DNA of 38,236 bases from NCBI GenBank assembly GCA_002698745.1, contig PAAD01000014.1, positions 1-38,236 on the forward strand, given 5' to 3'. The stretch is from Flavobacteriaceae bacterium. GTDB lineage: Bacteria > Bacteroidota > Bacteroidia > Flavobacteriales > Flavobacteriaceae. Positions 18,375 through 27,898 of this stretch are shown here, piece after piece. The notes under the pieces were generated by a model that was not told where the DNA came from, ran no database searches, and saw only the letters and a program-made list of their open reading frames with translations. The position numbers and the translations under genes are program-made. How positions within the stretch are numbered: the stretch's first letter is position 1; every line of letters starts with the position of its first letter.

Positions 18375-19652
18375 TTATAATTTTCTTACTGCGCTTTTAA
18401 ATTGATTTCCTCTGTCCTCATAATTTTTGAATAAGTCAAAGCTTGCACAGGCAGGGGACAACAAGACCGCATCTCCTTGTGCAGACAAGTCGTAGGAGGC
18501 CTTGACAGCATCATTCATATTTCTTACCTCTACAAGTACCTTGACCACAGGCGAGAAAATATCTATTATTTTCTGATTATCCACCCCTAAACAAATAATG
18601 GCTTTTACTTTTTCATGTACCAGTGGCAACAAGCTAGAATAGACATTGCCTTTGTCAACACCTCCTACAATCCAGATTGTAGGTTTGGACATGCTTTCAA
18701 GTGCATAGAAAGTAGCATTGACGTTGGTTGCTTTTGAATCATTGATGTAAGCTACCTTGAGAATATTCACGACATGCTCCAAACGGTGAGCTGCACCTTG
18801 GAAAGTTTGTAGGCTAGCCTGAATATCTTGATTGCTTAATTGAAATAATTGTGCAATGGTAGCGGCAGCCATGGCATTTTTAGCATTGTGACGACCAAGC
18901 AAAAAGGGATTATTAACTTTAAACATAGCGTTTTTATTAGCATTATTATATGGGTGCTGTTGTGATTTAACATTAAATTGTGCGACAGCAGCGTTTATGT
19001 TTTCATCATCTGCCTCATAAAGAAGATGATCTTCTTCTGTTTGGTTTTTGGTTATTTTAAACTTAGTTGCGCAATAGTCTTTAAAAGAGTTATTATAACG
19101 ATCCAAATGGTCTGGACTTAGATTTGTTATAACCGCAATATGTGGGTGGAATTTCTTAATGTGCTCAAGTTGAAAGCTACTTATTTCCAATACGTAAACG
19201 TCATGTTTATCTTGCAAAAGTGCTTGGGCAAAACTGTTGCCAATATTTCCAGCCAAACCAGTGTCAATACCACCATCTGAAAGCAAATGATACGTGAGCA
19301 TAGCCGTAGTTGTTTTGCCATTACTACCAGTGATACCAATTAGGGTAGCATCTGTGTAATTGCTTGCAAATTCAATTTCAGAAACTATTGATATTTCAGC
19401 TGCCTCAATACTTTTAATCACAGCAACTGTATTGGGAATTCCTGGGCTTTTAACCACAAGTTCAGCTTTGAGAATTTCATTCATGGTGTGACCACCTTCC
19501 TCATAGCGCACGCCAATGGCTTCAAACTCTTTCTTGGCAGAGGAAGTTAATATGCCAGCATCAGAAACAAAAACATCCCAGTTGTTGTGTTTCGCCAAGG
19601 CTGCAGCCCCAATTCCACTCTCTCCACCACCAAGCACCACTAACTTCTTCAT
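18375..19652 (-). CDS. murD: UDP-N-acetylmuramoyl-L-alanine--D-glutamate ligase
   Basis: 425 aa; 'VLGGGESGIGAAALA', 'GITGSNGKTTTAMLTYHLL', 'YINDSKATNVNATFYAL', 'LLSPACASFDLFKNYEDRG'. Confidence 0.97.
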   Translation of the reverse strand: MKKLVVLGGGESGIGAAALAKHNNWDVFVSDAGILTSSAKKEFEAIGVRYEEGGHTMNEILKAELVVKSPGIPNTVAVIKSIEAAEISIVSEIEFASNYTDATLIGITGSNGKTTTAMLTYHLLSDGGIDTGLAGNIGNSFAQALLQDKHDVYVLEISSFQLEHIKKFHPHIAVITNLSPDHLDRYNNSFKDYCATKFKITKNQTEEDHLLYEADDENINAAVAQFNVKSQQHPYNNANKNAMFKVNNPFLLGRHNAKNAMAAATIAQLFQLSNQDIQASLQTFQGAAHRLEHVVNILKVAYINDSKATNVNATFYALESMSKPTIWIVGGVDKGNVYSSLLPLVHEKVKAIICLGVDNQKIIDIFSPVVKVLVEVRNMNDAVKASYDLSAQGDAVLLSPACASFDLFKNYEDRGNQFKSAVRKL

Positions 19653-20848
19653 TATCTAATTTTAAGAGTTACAAGGCTAATAATGGCCAACATAATGGCA
19701 ATAATCCAGAAACGACTCACGATTTTACTTTCGTGATATCCTAGTTTTTGATAATGGTGATGTAGCGGAGCCATTTTTAAAATTCGCTTTCCAACACCTA
19801 GCCTTTTTTTGGTGTATTTGAAATAAGATACTTGAAGTATCACAGATAGATTTTCAATCAAAAAGACCCCGCACAAGACAGGAATAAGCAACTCTTTACG
19901 AACAATAAATGCCAATACAGCGATAACACCGCCTATTGTTAAGCTGCCGGTATCGCCCATAAATACTTGAGCAGGGAACGCGTTGTACCACAAAAATCCA
20001 ACGAGCGATCCCACAAAAGCTGCTACAAATACCACAACCTCACTTACATCTGGAATGTACATCACGTTTAGGTAGTTGGAAAAAATAATATTCCCCGAAA
20101 CCCAAGCAAAAAGCCCAAGGGTGAGCACTGCTATAGAAGCTGTACCGGCTGCAAGACCATCTATACCATCCGTAAGGTTTGCGCCGTTAGACACAGCAGT
20201 AACAATAAAGATTACAGCTGGAATAAAAATCAGCCAAGCGTATTCTTTTGCACCATCACCTGCCCATGAAATAACATCACTATAGTCAAACTCGTTATTT
20301 TTTAATAGAGGAATGGTTGTTTTTATAGACTTTTCTTCTTGCAAAAAGCTTTCATCATTAAGGGATTGTTGCTTAATGGTTACAGCAGGATGGAAGTATA
20401 AAGTAGCCCCAACAATCATTCCAAGTGTAACCTGTCCAACAATTTTAAAGCGTCCTTTTAAACCTTCTTTATCTTTTCGTTTTATTTTAAGGTAGTCATC
20501 AGCCAAACCAATAATTCCCATCCATAATGTAGTAACTATAAGTAATATGATGTAGATATTATCAAGTCTCGTCAGTAGTAAAACGGGTATAAGAGTACCA
20601 AAAATAATCATCAAGCCACCCATAGTAGGGGTTCCCGCCTTTTCTTTTTGACCTGCTAGTCCTAAGTCGCGAATGCTTTCACCCATTTGATAGTATTGCA
20701 ACATAGTGATGATACGTTTCCCCATTACAGCCGTTACCAATAAAGAAAATATTATTGCTATTGCTGCTCTAAAGGATAGATAGGCGAATAATGATGCTCC
20801 TGGAAACTGATAGGCGCGTTCTAAATAATCAAATAAATAGTACAACAT
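19652..20848 (-). CDS. mraY: Phospho-N-acetylmuramoyl-pentapeptide-transferase
   Basis: 398 aa; '[13 protein letters not shown]', 'GLADDYLKI', '[12 protein letters not shown]', '[14 protein letters not shown]', '[11 protein letters not shown]'. Confidence 0.97.
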   Translation of the reverse strand: MLYYLFDYLERAYQFPGASLFAYLSFRAAIAIIFSLLVTAVMGKRIITMLQYYQMGESIRDLGLAGQKEKAGTPTMGGLMIIFGTLIPVLLLTRLDNIYIILLIVTTLWMGIIGLADDYLKIKRKDKEGLKGRFKIVGQVTLGMIVGATLYFHPAVTIKQQSLNDESFLQEEKSIKTTIPLLKNNEFDYSDVISWAGDGAKEYAWLIFIPAVIFIVTAVSNGANLTDGIDGLAAGTASIAVLTLGLFAWVSGNIIFSNYLNVMYIPDVSEVVVFVAAFVGSLVGFLWYNAFPAQVFMGDTGSLTIGGVIAVLAFIVRKELLIPVLCGVFLIENLSVILQVSYFKYTKKRLGVGKRILKMAPLHHHYQKLGYHESKIVSRFWIIAIMLAIISLVTLKIR

Positions 20849-22308
20849 TATTTTTTAGATTGAAGGTTTAGTGTTAGCTCTTGCGTATCATCAAAAGGAA
20901 GGCGTTCACCGTTTTGATCTTGATAGGTTTCATGTCCCTTCCCAGCCACTAAAATGATGTCTTTATCATGTGCCATGGTACATGCTGTTTTTATGGCTTG
21001 GGCACGGTTTAAAACGGTTAAATACTTTTGTTTTGATTCAACAGGAACCCCTATGAGCATATCTTTGATGATGTCGTTTGGATCTTCGTTTCGTGAATTA
21101 TCAGATGTGAAAATGGTCAAGTCGCTTTTGGCAACAGCTGCCTTAGCCATAAGTGGTCTTTTGGCTTTATCTCTATTACCTCCACAACCCACAACCGTGA
21201 TTAGCTTTTCGTTGCGTGTGCGCAACATAGTTATAGTGTCCAATACTTGTTTTAATGCATCAGGAGTATGAGCATAATCGACAATGGCAGTGATGTTGCT
21301 ATTGGTATGCACAATTTGAAATCTCCCTGCGGCCCCTTTTAATGTACTTAAGGCAGGCAGAAAATCACTTTGCTCAATACCAAGTAATTCAGTTAATGCA
21401 TAAACACTAATAAAGTTGGATGCATTGAATCCACCAACCAAAGGAGTCCATACTTCATTGTGTTGAAGTTTAAGTAGCATGCCCGAAAAATCTTTTTCCA
21501 AAATTTTTACATTAAAATCAACAAATGACTTTAAACCAAAGAAATATTTAGAAGCTTTCGTGTTTTGCAACATATAACGCCCATTTTTATCATCTGCATT
21601 GGAAAGCGCAAAGGCAGTAGTCCCAAGTTTATCAAAGAATATTTTTTTTGTATCTCGGTACGATTTAAAATCATTATGATAATCCAAGTGATCGTGTGAA
21701 AGATTTGTAAATACACCTCCAGAAAAGTAAAGGTCCACTATTCGATCTTGGTCTATACCATGTGATGATACTTCCATAAAACAATGTGTAACGCCAGCAT
21801 CTGCCATCTCTCTTAAATTCTTGTTTATTGTCAGGGAGTCAGGTGTTGTGTGTGTGCTAGGGACAATTTTTTTAATAATTCTAATCTCGACCGTTGATAA
21901 TAAACCGGTTGCAAAACCCATCTTATCAAAAAGCTGATATGCCATGGTTGCAACTGAAGTTTTTCCATTTGTTCCTGTAATACCAATGAGTTTCAAAGCT
22001 TTGCTTGGTGTGTTGTACCATTGTGAAGCTACTGTTGCCAAGGCTTGGCGTGTGTTTTCACATGACATATAAACAACCTTATCAATCAAAATGTCTGGAA
22101 TATGTTCACACAAAACAGCTACTGCCCCGTTTTCAACGGCATTGTTAATGTACGTGTGTCCATCTTGGTGTATGCCCTTGACTGCTACAAAAAGAGATTG
22201 TTGGGTAACGGATCTAGAATCAAAAGCAATACCGCTAATTTGAATAGCAGTACTTCCCGAGACGGTTTGCAAGGGGACACCAAACAATATGTCTTTTAGC
22301 TGTTTCAT
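20848..22308 (-). CDS. murE: UDP-N-acetylmuramoyl-L-alanyl-D-glutamate ligase (MurE)
   Basis: 486 aa; '[19 protein letters not shown]', '[15 protein letters not shown]', '[14 protein letters not shown]', '[10 protein letters not shown]'. Confidence 0.96.
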   Translation of the reverse strand: MKQLKDILFGVPLQTVSGSTAIQISGIAFDSRSVTQQSLFVAVKGIHQDGHTYINNAVENGAVAVLCEHIPDILIDKVVYMSCENTRQALATVASQWYNTPSKALKLIGITGTNGKTSVATMAYQLFDKMGFATGLLSTVEIRIIKKIVPSTHTTPDSLTINKNLREMADAGVTHCFMEVSSHGIDQDRIVDLYFSGGVFTNLSHDHLDYHNDFKSYRDTKKIFFDKLGTTAFALSNADDKNGRYMLQNTKASKYFFGLKSFVDFNVKILEKDFSGMLLKLQHNEVWTPLVGGFNASNFISVYALTELLGIEQSDFLPALSTLKGAAGRFQIVHTNSNITAIVDYAHTPDALKQVLDTITMLRTRNEKLITVVGCGGNRDKAKRPLMAKAAVAKSDLTIFTSDNSRNEDPNDIIKDMLIGVPVESKQKYLTVLNRAQAIKTACTMAHDKDIILVAGKGHETYQDQNGERLPFDDTQELTLNLQSKK

Positions 22309-24293
22309 GATAAAGTTAGTATTACCTTTTTTGTTTTACTAAGAGTTTCTCCTGGCTGTTGCGATTGCCGCTTTACCTTACCCTTCCCTTGAAGCATTAC
22401 CTCAATGCCTAAGCTTTCAAGGACGGTCAATGCATCCATTGCTGGCCACCCACGCAGATCAGGCATTTTTTCAAGATCATATGCACGAGCAATATCTGTT
22501 TTAGGTGATGTTAATTCAGCAACTTTGTTAAAGTCTAGTGTCGTGTGATGTGGTATATCGTGAATAACGGCTTCGGCAATTAGCTTAACTACTGGTGCAG
22601 CAACTACATTCCCGTAATACCCAATTTTTTTGTTAGGCTTATGCACCACAACTATACAGGAGTAAGTAGGGTTGTGTGCAGGGAAATAGCCTACAAAGCT
22701 AGCAACATACTTAACATCATCTGTTGTATAATCAATTTGACAGGTCCCTGTCTTACCAGCAATGGCTAGCTTTTCATTATATATATTGTGAGCAGTTCCC
22801 CATTTGTTTTTTACGACACCTTCCATAAGATGTTGTAGTTTACCTATTGTTTCTTGCGAGCAAATGGCAGGATTGATTACCTGCTTTGGATAAGATTTGA
22901 CATTTTTACCGTCAAGAGTTTTTACTGCCGAAACAAAGCGCGGCATCAGCAGTTCACCGTTATTAGCAATAGCATTGTAATAGCTCAAAGTTTGAAGCGG
23001 TGTTAACATTACGCCATAGCCAAAAGCCATCCACGGCAGGTCTAAACCATCCCAATCTGCGTCTTTGGGATGAGGTATTTTGGGTTTACCCTCGCCTGAA
23101 ATAGCCACACCTAAAGGTTTATCCAGCCCCATGGCAATGAGCCTGTCTGTGAACTGAGAAGGGTTCTCTTTATAATTTTCATAAATTAGCTTTACAACCC
23201 CAGTGTTGGAGGAGCTTTCAAAAACCCTACTAGCTGGAATAACACCATAGCCACCACGTTTGGAGTCTCTTACGTGATATTTTCCATAAAATGTAAGCTT
23301 TCCTTTTTCGGTATCGACTACGGTCATGGTGTCTATGACCTTGTCTTCAAACGCAGCCATCATGGAAAAAAGCTTAAAAGTAGAGCCAGGTTCATGTGCT
23401 TCTCCAACTGCGTAATTCAATTTTTCATAATACTTATCCCCATCCGTTCTGCCAAGGTTTGCAATAGCTTTTACAGCACCCGTATTGGTTTCCATTACCA
23501 CAACAGTTCCGTGCTCTGCCTCATACTTTTCCAAAGATGCAAGCAAGGCGTGATGAGCAATGTCTTGTAAGTTGGTGTCAATTGTGGACCAAACATCCAA
23601 ACCGTCAATAGGTTCTTGTTGATATTCATTTGTAAGCGGTTTCCACTGTTGTTTGGCAATCCGTTGGCGCAATTGACGCCCAGGCTGACCTCGCAAGGTG
23701 ACGCCATAAGCCCCTTCAAGTCCCACTTTAATAAAAGTACCATCAGGTTTTTTTTGTTCATAGCCCAAGGTGCGTTCAGCGATTTTACCAAGTGGAAGAT
23801 CGCGTACAAATTTGCGTTCGACTATCAAACCACCTCTAATACCACCCAATCGAAACATAGGAAATGACTTGATACGCTGATAGTCATCAAATGGCAAACG
23901 ACGTCCAATTAGCTGATACCTGCTTTTATTTTTACGCGCATTGACCAATAAGTTACGGAAATATTGCTCTGGCTTTTCAAATAACGTCGCAAGGGAATCA
24001 ATCAATGCGTCTAAATTGTTATCAAATACGCGCTGGCTTACAGTAACCGCATCAAAGTGAATGGAATATTTTGAAACGGATGTAGCCAACAGGCTACCGT
24101 CATCAGCATAAATATTCCCTCTCACAGGAACAATTTCAAAATTTTTGATGCTACGCTTTTCTGCCATTTCCCGATACTTATCCCCATAATTGAGCTGTAA
24201 TGACACCAATCGATAACCCACGCTTAGGCCGAGTACAAAAAGTACAAAAACAACCAAGTAGCTACGAGACATTATGTTTTTTTGTTTACTCAT
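22305..24293 (-). CDS. ftsI: Penicillin-binding protein / FtsI-type transpeptidase with C-terminal PASTA domain
   Basis: 662 aa; N-terminal TM; SxxK 'EPGSTFKLFSM', SxN 'SSNTG', KTGT 'AGKTGTCQ'; C-terminal PASTA-like 'MPDLRGWPAMDALTVLESLGIEVMLQGKGKV'. Confidence 0.96.
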   Translation of the reverse strand: MSKQKNIMSRSYLVVFVLFVLGLSVGYRLVSLQLNYGDKYREMAEKRSIKNFEIVPVRGNIYADDGSLLATSVSKYSIHFDAVTVSQRVFDNNLDALIDSLATLFEKPEQYFRNLLVNARKNKSRYQLIGRRLPFDDYQRIKSFPMFRLGGIRGGLIVERKFVRDLPLGKIAERTLGYEQKKPDGTFIKVGLEGAYGVTLRGQPGRQLRQRIAKQQWKPLTNEYQQEPIDGLDVWSTIDTNLQDIAHHALLASLEKYEAEHGTVVVMETNTGAVKAIANLGRTDGDKYYEKLNYAVGEAHEPGSTFKLFSMMAAFEDKVIDTMTVVDTEKGKLTFYGKYHVRDSKRGGYGVIPASRVFESSSNTGVVKLIYENYKENPSQFTDRLIAMGLDKPLGVAISGEGKPKIPHPKDADWDGLDLPWMAFGYGVMLTPLQTLSYYNAIANNGELLMPRFVSAVKTLDGKNVKSYPKQVINPAICSQETIGKLQHLMEGVVKNKWGTAHNIYNEKLAIAGKTGTCQIDYTTDDVKYVASFVGYFPAHNPTYSCIVVVHKPNKKIGYYGNVVAAPVVKLIAEAVIHDIPHHTTLDFNKVAELTSPKTDIARAYDLEKMPDLRGWPAMDALTVLESLGIEVMLQGKGKVKRQSQQPGETLSKTKKVILTLS

Positions 24294-24603
24294 TCGATTG
24301 AATTATGATTTTAATTGGTGCTTTATCTGGTGGGAAAACACCTCTATTTTTTAAAGTATATGTCAACTGAGTTTTCATCCTTTTGTGCATCACTTTTTCA
24401 CGAACCGAAACAAACTCGCTACGAACGGCTTGTAATTCTTTGTTTGCTTGCCCAATTTGCACCACTTTGTGATCAATTTGATGGGAGGCAGTAATCATCA
24501 GTCCTGCTAGAAAAAAAATAAATAGGATAAATCGCCAATTTTTTGATGCGCCCTCTTGCACCAAAAATGTTCCTTTAAGCAGATTTAAAATTCCTGTTTT
24601 CAT
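24286..24603 (-). CDS. ftsL: FtsL-like small membrane protein
   Basis: 105 aa, one TM 'WRFILFIFFLAGLMITAS' followed by coiled coil; position between rsmH and ftsI. Confidence 0.85.
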   Translation of the reverse strand: MKTGILNLLKGTFLVQEGASKNWRFILFIFFLAGLMITASHQIDHKVVQIGQANKELQAVRSEFVSVREKVMHKRMKTQLTYTLKNRGVFPPDKAPIKIIIQSNE

Positions 24604-25490
24604 AGGCGTTGGGCTATTCGTAATTTTGCACTTCGTGCTCTATTGTTCTGTTTAATCTCCTCTTGATCGGGAACCACCAAACGACGATATTTTTTAAAAT
24701 ATAATGTGGGGTTTCCAAAGTCATCCTTTTTTGGTTCGCTATCAAAATTTCCGTTTTGAATAAATCTTTTAACCATCCTGTCCTCAAGCGAATGGTAGCT
24801 AATTACACTCAGTCGCCCACCCGATCTTAACACATCCTTAGATTGAGTTAAAAAGGATTGTAAAACTTCTATTTCTTTGTTGACTTCCATTCTTAGAGCC
24901 TGGTAAATTTTGGCCAAAACCTTATGCTCGTTCCCTTTTGGTAGTGCGTATTTCACTACTTCATTGAGTTGCAAGGTTGTTGCGATTTCATCTGGTCGTT
25001 TTTGCACTATGAGTTCGGCAATTTTTTTTGCATTGCGCAGTTCCCCATAAGCAAAAAACAAATCTGCTAATGCTGTTTTACTGTAAGTATTAACGATTTT
25101 TTTTGCCGTGAGTTCCTGATGTTGATTCATACGCATGTCAAGCGGCCCATTAAAACGAATGGAAAAACCACGGCCTGGCGTATCAAACTGATGTGAGGAC
25201 ACGCCCAAATCAGCAAGAATACCATCTACTTTATCTATTTTATAAAATTTCATAAAGCGCTTTAAATAGCTAAAGTTTTGGGGGATGAGGGTAAAACGAC
25301 TGTCGTTTATGGCATTGCGCTGCGCATCTTCATCATGATCAAAAGCAAACAATTTACTTTTGTTATCCATGATATCTAGGATTTCTTGTGAATGACCGCC
25401 GCCGCCAAAAGTTGCGTCTACATAAACTGAAGCAGGATGAATATTTAATCCTGAAACAGAGGCAGCAAGCAATACAGGGCTATGATACAT
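24600..25490 (-). CDS. rsmH: 16S rRNA (cytosine(1402)-N(4))-methyltransferase
   Basis: 'YHSPVLLAASVSGL', 'YVDATFGGGGHSQEIL', 'GILADLGVSSHQFDTPGRGFSIRFNGPLDMRM', 'ISYHSLEDRMVKRF'. ORF extends to 25505; ATG at 25490 preferred. Confidence 0.97.
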   Translation of the reverse strand: MYHSPVLLAASVSGLNIHPASVYVDATFGGGGHSQEILDIMDNKSKLFAFDHDEDAQRNAINDSRFTLIPQNFSYLKRFMKFYKIDKVDGILADLGVSSHQFDTPGRGFSIRFNGPLDMRMNQHQELTAKKIVNTYSKTALADLFFAYGELRNAKKIAELIVQKRPDEIATTLQLNEVVKYALPKGNEHKVLAKIYQALRMEVNKEIEVLQSFLTQSKDVLRSGGRLSVISYHSLEDRMVKRFIQNGNFDSEPKKDDFGNPTLYFKKYRRLVVPDQEEIKQNNRARSAKLRIAQRL

Positions 25491-25944
25491 TGTCTTGATC
25501 GTCACCCATTACCTCCTCTGCTAAAGCAGCAAAATCAACAGCTGCTTCATCTATTGCTTTTTCATAACAATCTTTATCCCATATTTCTATGATATTGACT
25601 GCAGCAGAAAGCACGACAGCTTTATCTACTTCTGCAAATTTTGCTAAATCACGAGGAATAAGTAGCCTGTCTGTGGCGTCAAGCTCGACAACCTTAACTC
25701 CCGCTGTGAAGCGTCGTATGAAATCATTGTTTTTTTTATTAAACCTATTTAGCTTGTTCACCTTGGCCATCAATGCATTCCATTCCTTTAACGAATACAA
25801 CTCTAGGCAGGGCTGAAAAACAGCACGTTTGATTACGAAAGTTTCTTGGCGGGCTCCAGCCAACTGCTTAGTAAGGGCTCTAGGGATTTTAACCCGTCCT
25901 TTGGGGTCTGCTTTACAATGATATGTTCCAATTAAATGCGACAA
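25480..25944 (-). CDS. mraZ: Transcriptional regulator MraZ
   Basis: 154 aa; 'GTYHCKADPKGRVKIPRALTKQL' and second repeat 'ELDATDRLLIPRDLAKFAEVDKAVVLSAAVNIIEIWD'; apparent TTG start with in-frame TAA two codons upstream. Confidence 0.96.
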   Translation of the reverse strand: MSHLIGTYHCKADPKGRVKIPRALTKQLAGARQETFVIKRAVFQPCLELYSLKEWNALMAKVNKLNRFNKKNNDFIRRFTAGVKVVELDATDRLLIPRDLAKFAEVDKAVVLSAAVNIIEIWDKDCYEKAIDEAAVDFAALAEEVMGDDQDNVS

Positions 25945-25974
25945 AACTTATGGGTTTTACCATTTGGTATAAAT

Positions 25975-25982
25975 CAAAATTA
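25975..25982 (-). promoter_or_regulatory. Candidate Bacteroidota -7 element (TAATTTTG, consensus TAnnTTTG) for mraZ
   Basis: Minus-strand TAATTTTG directly downstream of the 10-bp repeats; no clear TTTG -33 element. Confidence 0.4.
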
Positions 25983-25990
25983 CATATAAT

Positions 25991-26020
25991 TTCCCACATT
26001 TTACCACATTTTACCACTTT
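25991..26020 (-). promoter_or_regulatory. Putative MraZ operator: three tandem 10-bp repeats
   Basis: Plus strand TTCCCACATT/TTACCACATT/TTACCACTTT; minus strand AAAGTGGTAA-AATGTGGTAA-AATGTGGGAA. Exact 10-bp period, TGG core, next to mraZ. Confidence 0.75.
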
Positions 26021-26153
26021 GTTAATAAATTATACAACTATGCAATAAGCAGTGACTAATTCACTTAAAATCAAGTTATTAAAAGAAATATACTTTCTAA
26101 AAATTAAATAAATTTAAGAAAGAGACATTTTGTAAACAGGTAAAATAATGACA

Positions 26154-26182
26154 TTTGCATGGGGTTTATTTGACTATATTTG
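26154..26182 (+). promoter_or_regulatory. Bacteroidota-type promoter TTTG-N17-TATATTTG for the alpha/beta hydrolase-engB pair
   Basis: TTTG at 26154-26157 and TATATTTG at 26175-26182 match the TTTG/TAnnTTTG consensus; ATG at 26199. Confidence 0.55.
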
Positions 26183-26198
26183 TATCTGATTTGATAAA

Positions 26199-26963
26199 AT
26201 GCATAATTCTGTAAAAGTATCTGGGTCCTACACTTATTATCAAAAGGGCGAAGGAACCCCACTTATTATTCTTCATGGTTTAATGGGCGGCTTGAGTAAT
26301 TTTGATGGCGTTGCGGCGCATTTCTCAACTGTTGGATACAATGTTATTATTCCAAAACTGCCTTTATATGATTTGCCGCTGTTAAAAACCAATGTAAAAC
26401 AGTTTGCAATATATCTTCGTGATTTTATCACGCATTTAGGTGAACAAAAAGTAGTCTTGATAGGTAACTCTCTGGGGGGACACATTGGTCTATTACATAC
26501 GAATCTCTTTCCTGAAAAGGTCAAAGGACTGGTCATTACGGGAAGCTCAGGGCTCTATGAAAACGCCATGGGAGAAAGCTACCCAAAACGAGAAGATTAT
26601 GAGTACATTAAAAAGAAAACACAAGATGTGTTTTACAATCCAATTGTTGCTTCCAAAGAAGTCGTAGATGACGTATTTGAAACTGTCAATGACAGAAAAA
26701 AACTTATCAAAATCTTAACTATTGCTAAAAGTGCTATTCGTCACAGCATGGCCAAAGATTTACCAAGTATCAAACTACCTACAGGTATTATTTGGGGTAA
26801 GCAAGATGCGGTTACTCCGCCAAAAGTTGGGGAAGAATTCCATAGACTCCTTCCCAATTCTACTTTATATTGGATTGATAAATGTGGGCACGCACCCATG
26901 ATGGAGCACCCTGATAGATTTAATACGATTCTGTCAGCCTGGCTAATGGACAATAATTTATAA
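26199..26963 (+). CDS. Alpha/beta hydrolase
   Basis: 254 aa; 'PLIILHGLMGGLSNF', nucleophile elbow 'LIGNSLGGHIGL', 'GIIWGKQDAVTPP', 'CGHAPMMEHP'. Confidence 0.93.
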   Translation: MHNSVKVSGSYTYYQKGEGTPLIILHGLMGGLSNFDGVAAHFSTVGYNVIIPKLPLYDLPLLKTNVKQFAIYLRDFITHLGEQKVVLIGNSLGGHIGLLHTNLFPEKVKGLVITGSSGLYENAMGESYPKREDYEYIKKKTQDVFYNPIVASKEVVDDVFETVNDRKKLIKILTIAKSAIRHSMAKDLPSIKLPTGIIWGKQDAVTPPKVGEEFHRLLPNSTLYWIDKCGHAPMMEHPDRFNTILSAWLMDNNL

Positions 26964-26965
26964 TC

Positions 26966-27556
26966 ATGCGTGTCAAAAGCGCATCTTTTGTAGTTAGTAA
27001 CGCCAAGGTAAACGATTGCCCAAAGTCTTCATTACCAGAATTTGCTTTTATAGGCAGATCAAATGTTGGAAAATCGTCTTTGATCAACATGCTGACAGAT
27101 AGGAAGCAACTTGCTAAAACTTCTGGAAAACCGGGAAAAACCCAACTTATAAATCACTTTTTAATCAATAAAAATTGGCATCTTGTTGATTTACCAGGAT
27201 ATGGCTATGCCCGCGTTTCAAAAAAAACAAAAAAAGAATTTCAAGGCTTTATCACCTCCTATTTTTTGAAACGCAAGCAACTTATAAATGCTTTTGTATT
27301 GATTGACATCAGGCACGATCCCCAAGCTATAGATATGGAATTTATGGAATGGATGGGAACCCAACAGATCCCTTTCTCTATCATATTTACGAAAGCTGAT
27401 AAAATGTCTGAAAATAAAATTTATCCAACGGTTAGCGCCTATTTAAATGCCATGCTTGAGGGCATTTGGGCAGAAACACCAACGCATTTTATCACTTCCG
27501 CTTCTTCCAGCAAAGGTAAAGAAGAAGTATTGGAATATGTAGAATCAATGCTTTAA
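26966..27556 (+). CDS. engB: Ribosome biogenesis GTP-binding protein YihA/YsxC (EngB)
   Basis: 196 aa; 'FIGRSNVGKSSLINMLT', 'KTSGKPGKTQLINHF', 'LVDLPGYGYA', 'FTKADK'. Confidence 0.96.
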   Translation: MRVKSASFVVSNAKVNDCPKSSLPEFAFIGRSNVGKSSLINMLTDRKQLAKTSGKPGKTQLINHFLINKNWHLVDLPGYGYARVSKKTKKEFQGFITSYFLKRKQLINAFVLIDIRHDPQAIDMEFMEWMGTQQIPFSIIFTKADKMSENKIYPTVSAYLNAMLEGIWAETPTHFITSASSSKGKEEVLEYVESML

Positions 27557-27897
27557 TTTCTCTTTTTTATGTCCTTAAGATTTCGCTCACTTGCGAAAAA
27601 ATCACAGAACTGCTGCATAGCTTCTCCCATTTGTGTATCGTCAGTTGCTTTTAGGTAAGACGCGTTAATCCCAATCAATGTTTGATGAACAAAAACCTGC
27701 ATTTGATCTACTGGCATTTCTTTTGACCACAAATCAATACGTGCACTTTCCTGTGCATCCTTATCCCACGTGCTTAGGAAAAATGCTTCCATAGACTGTT
27801 CTTTAACACCGCCATCTGGTGCCGACCACTCCATGTCTTCGGGTGTATTGTTTTCGTCTAAGGTGACAGTCAAGGTAATTTGTGTTTTTCGTTTCAT
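27553..27897 (-). CDS. gldC: Gliding motility protein GldC-like
   Basis: 114 aa; 'KTQITLTVTLDENNTPEDMEWSAPDGGV..K.MEAFFLSTWD'; adjacent to gldB. Confidence 0.85.
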   Translation of the reverse strand: MKRKTQITLTVTLDENNTPEDMEWSAPDGGVKEQSMEAFFLSTWDKDAQESARIDLWSKEMPVDQMQVFVHQTLIGINASYLKATDDTQMGEAMQQFCDFFASERNLKDIKKRN

Positions 27898-27898
27898 C

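Noticed and set aside
10962-25944. Missing murF in the dcw cluster as an anomaly
   Set aside because: To my knowledge murF is commonly located elsewhere in Bacteroidota; not unusual.
25945-26198. CRISPR-like array from the ttaccacatt repeats
   Set aside because: Only three 10-bp tandem units with no spacers; better explained as an MraZ operator.
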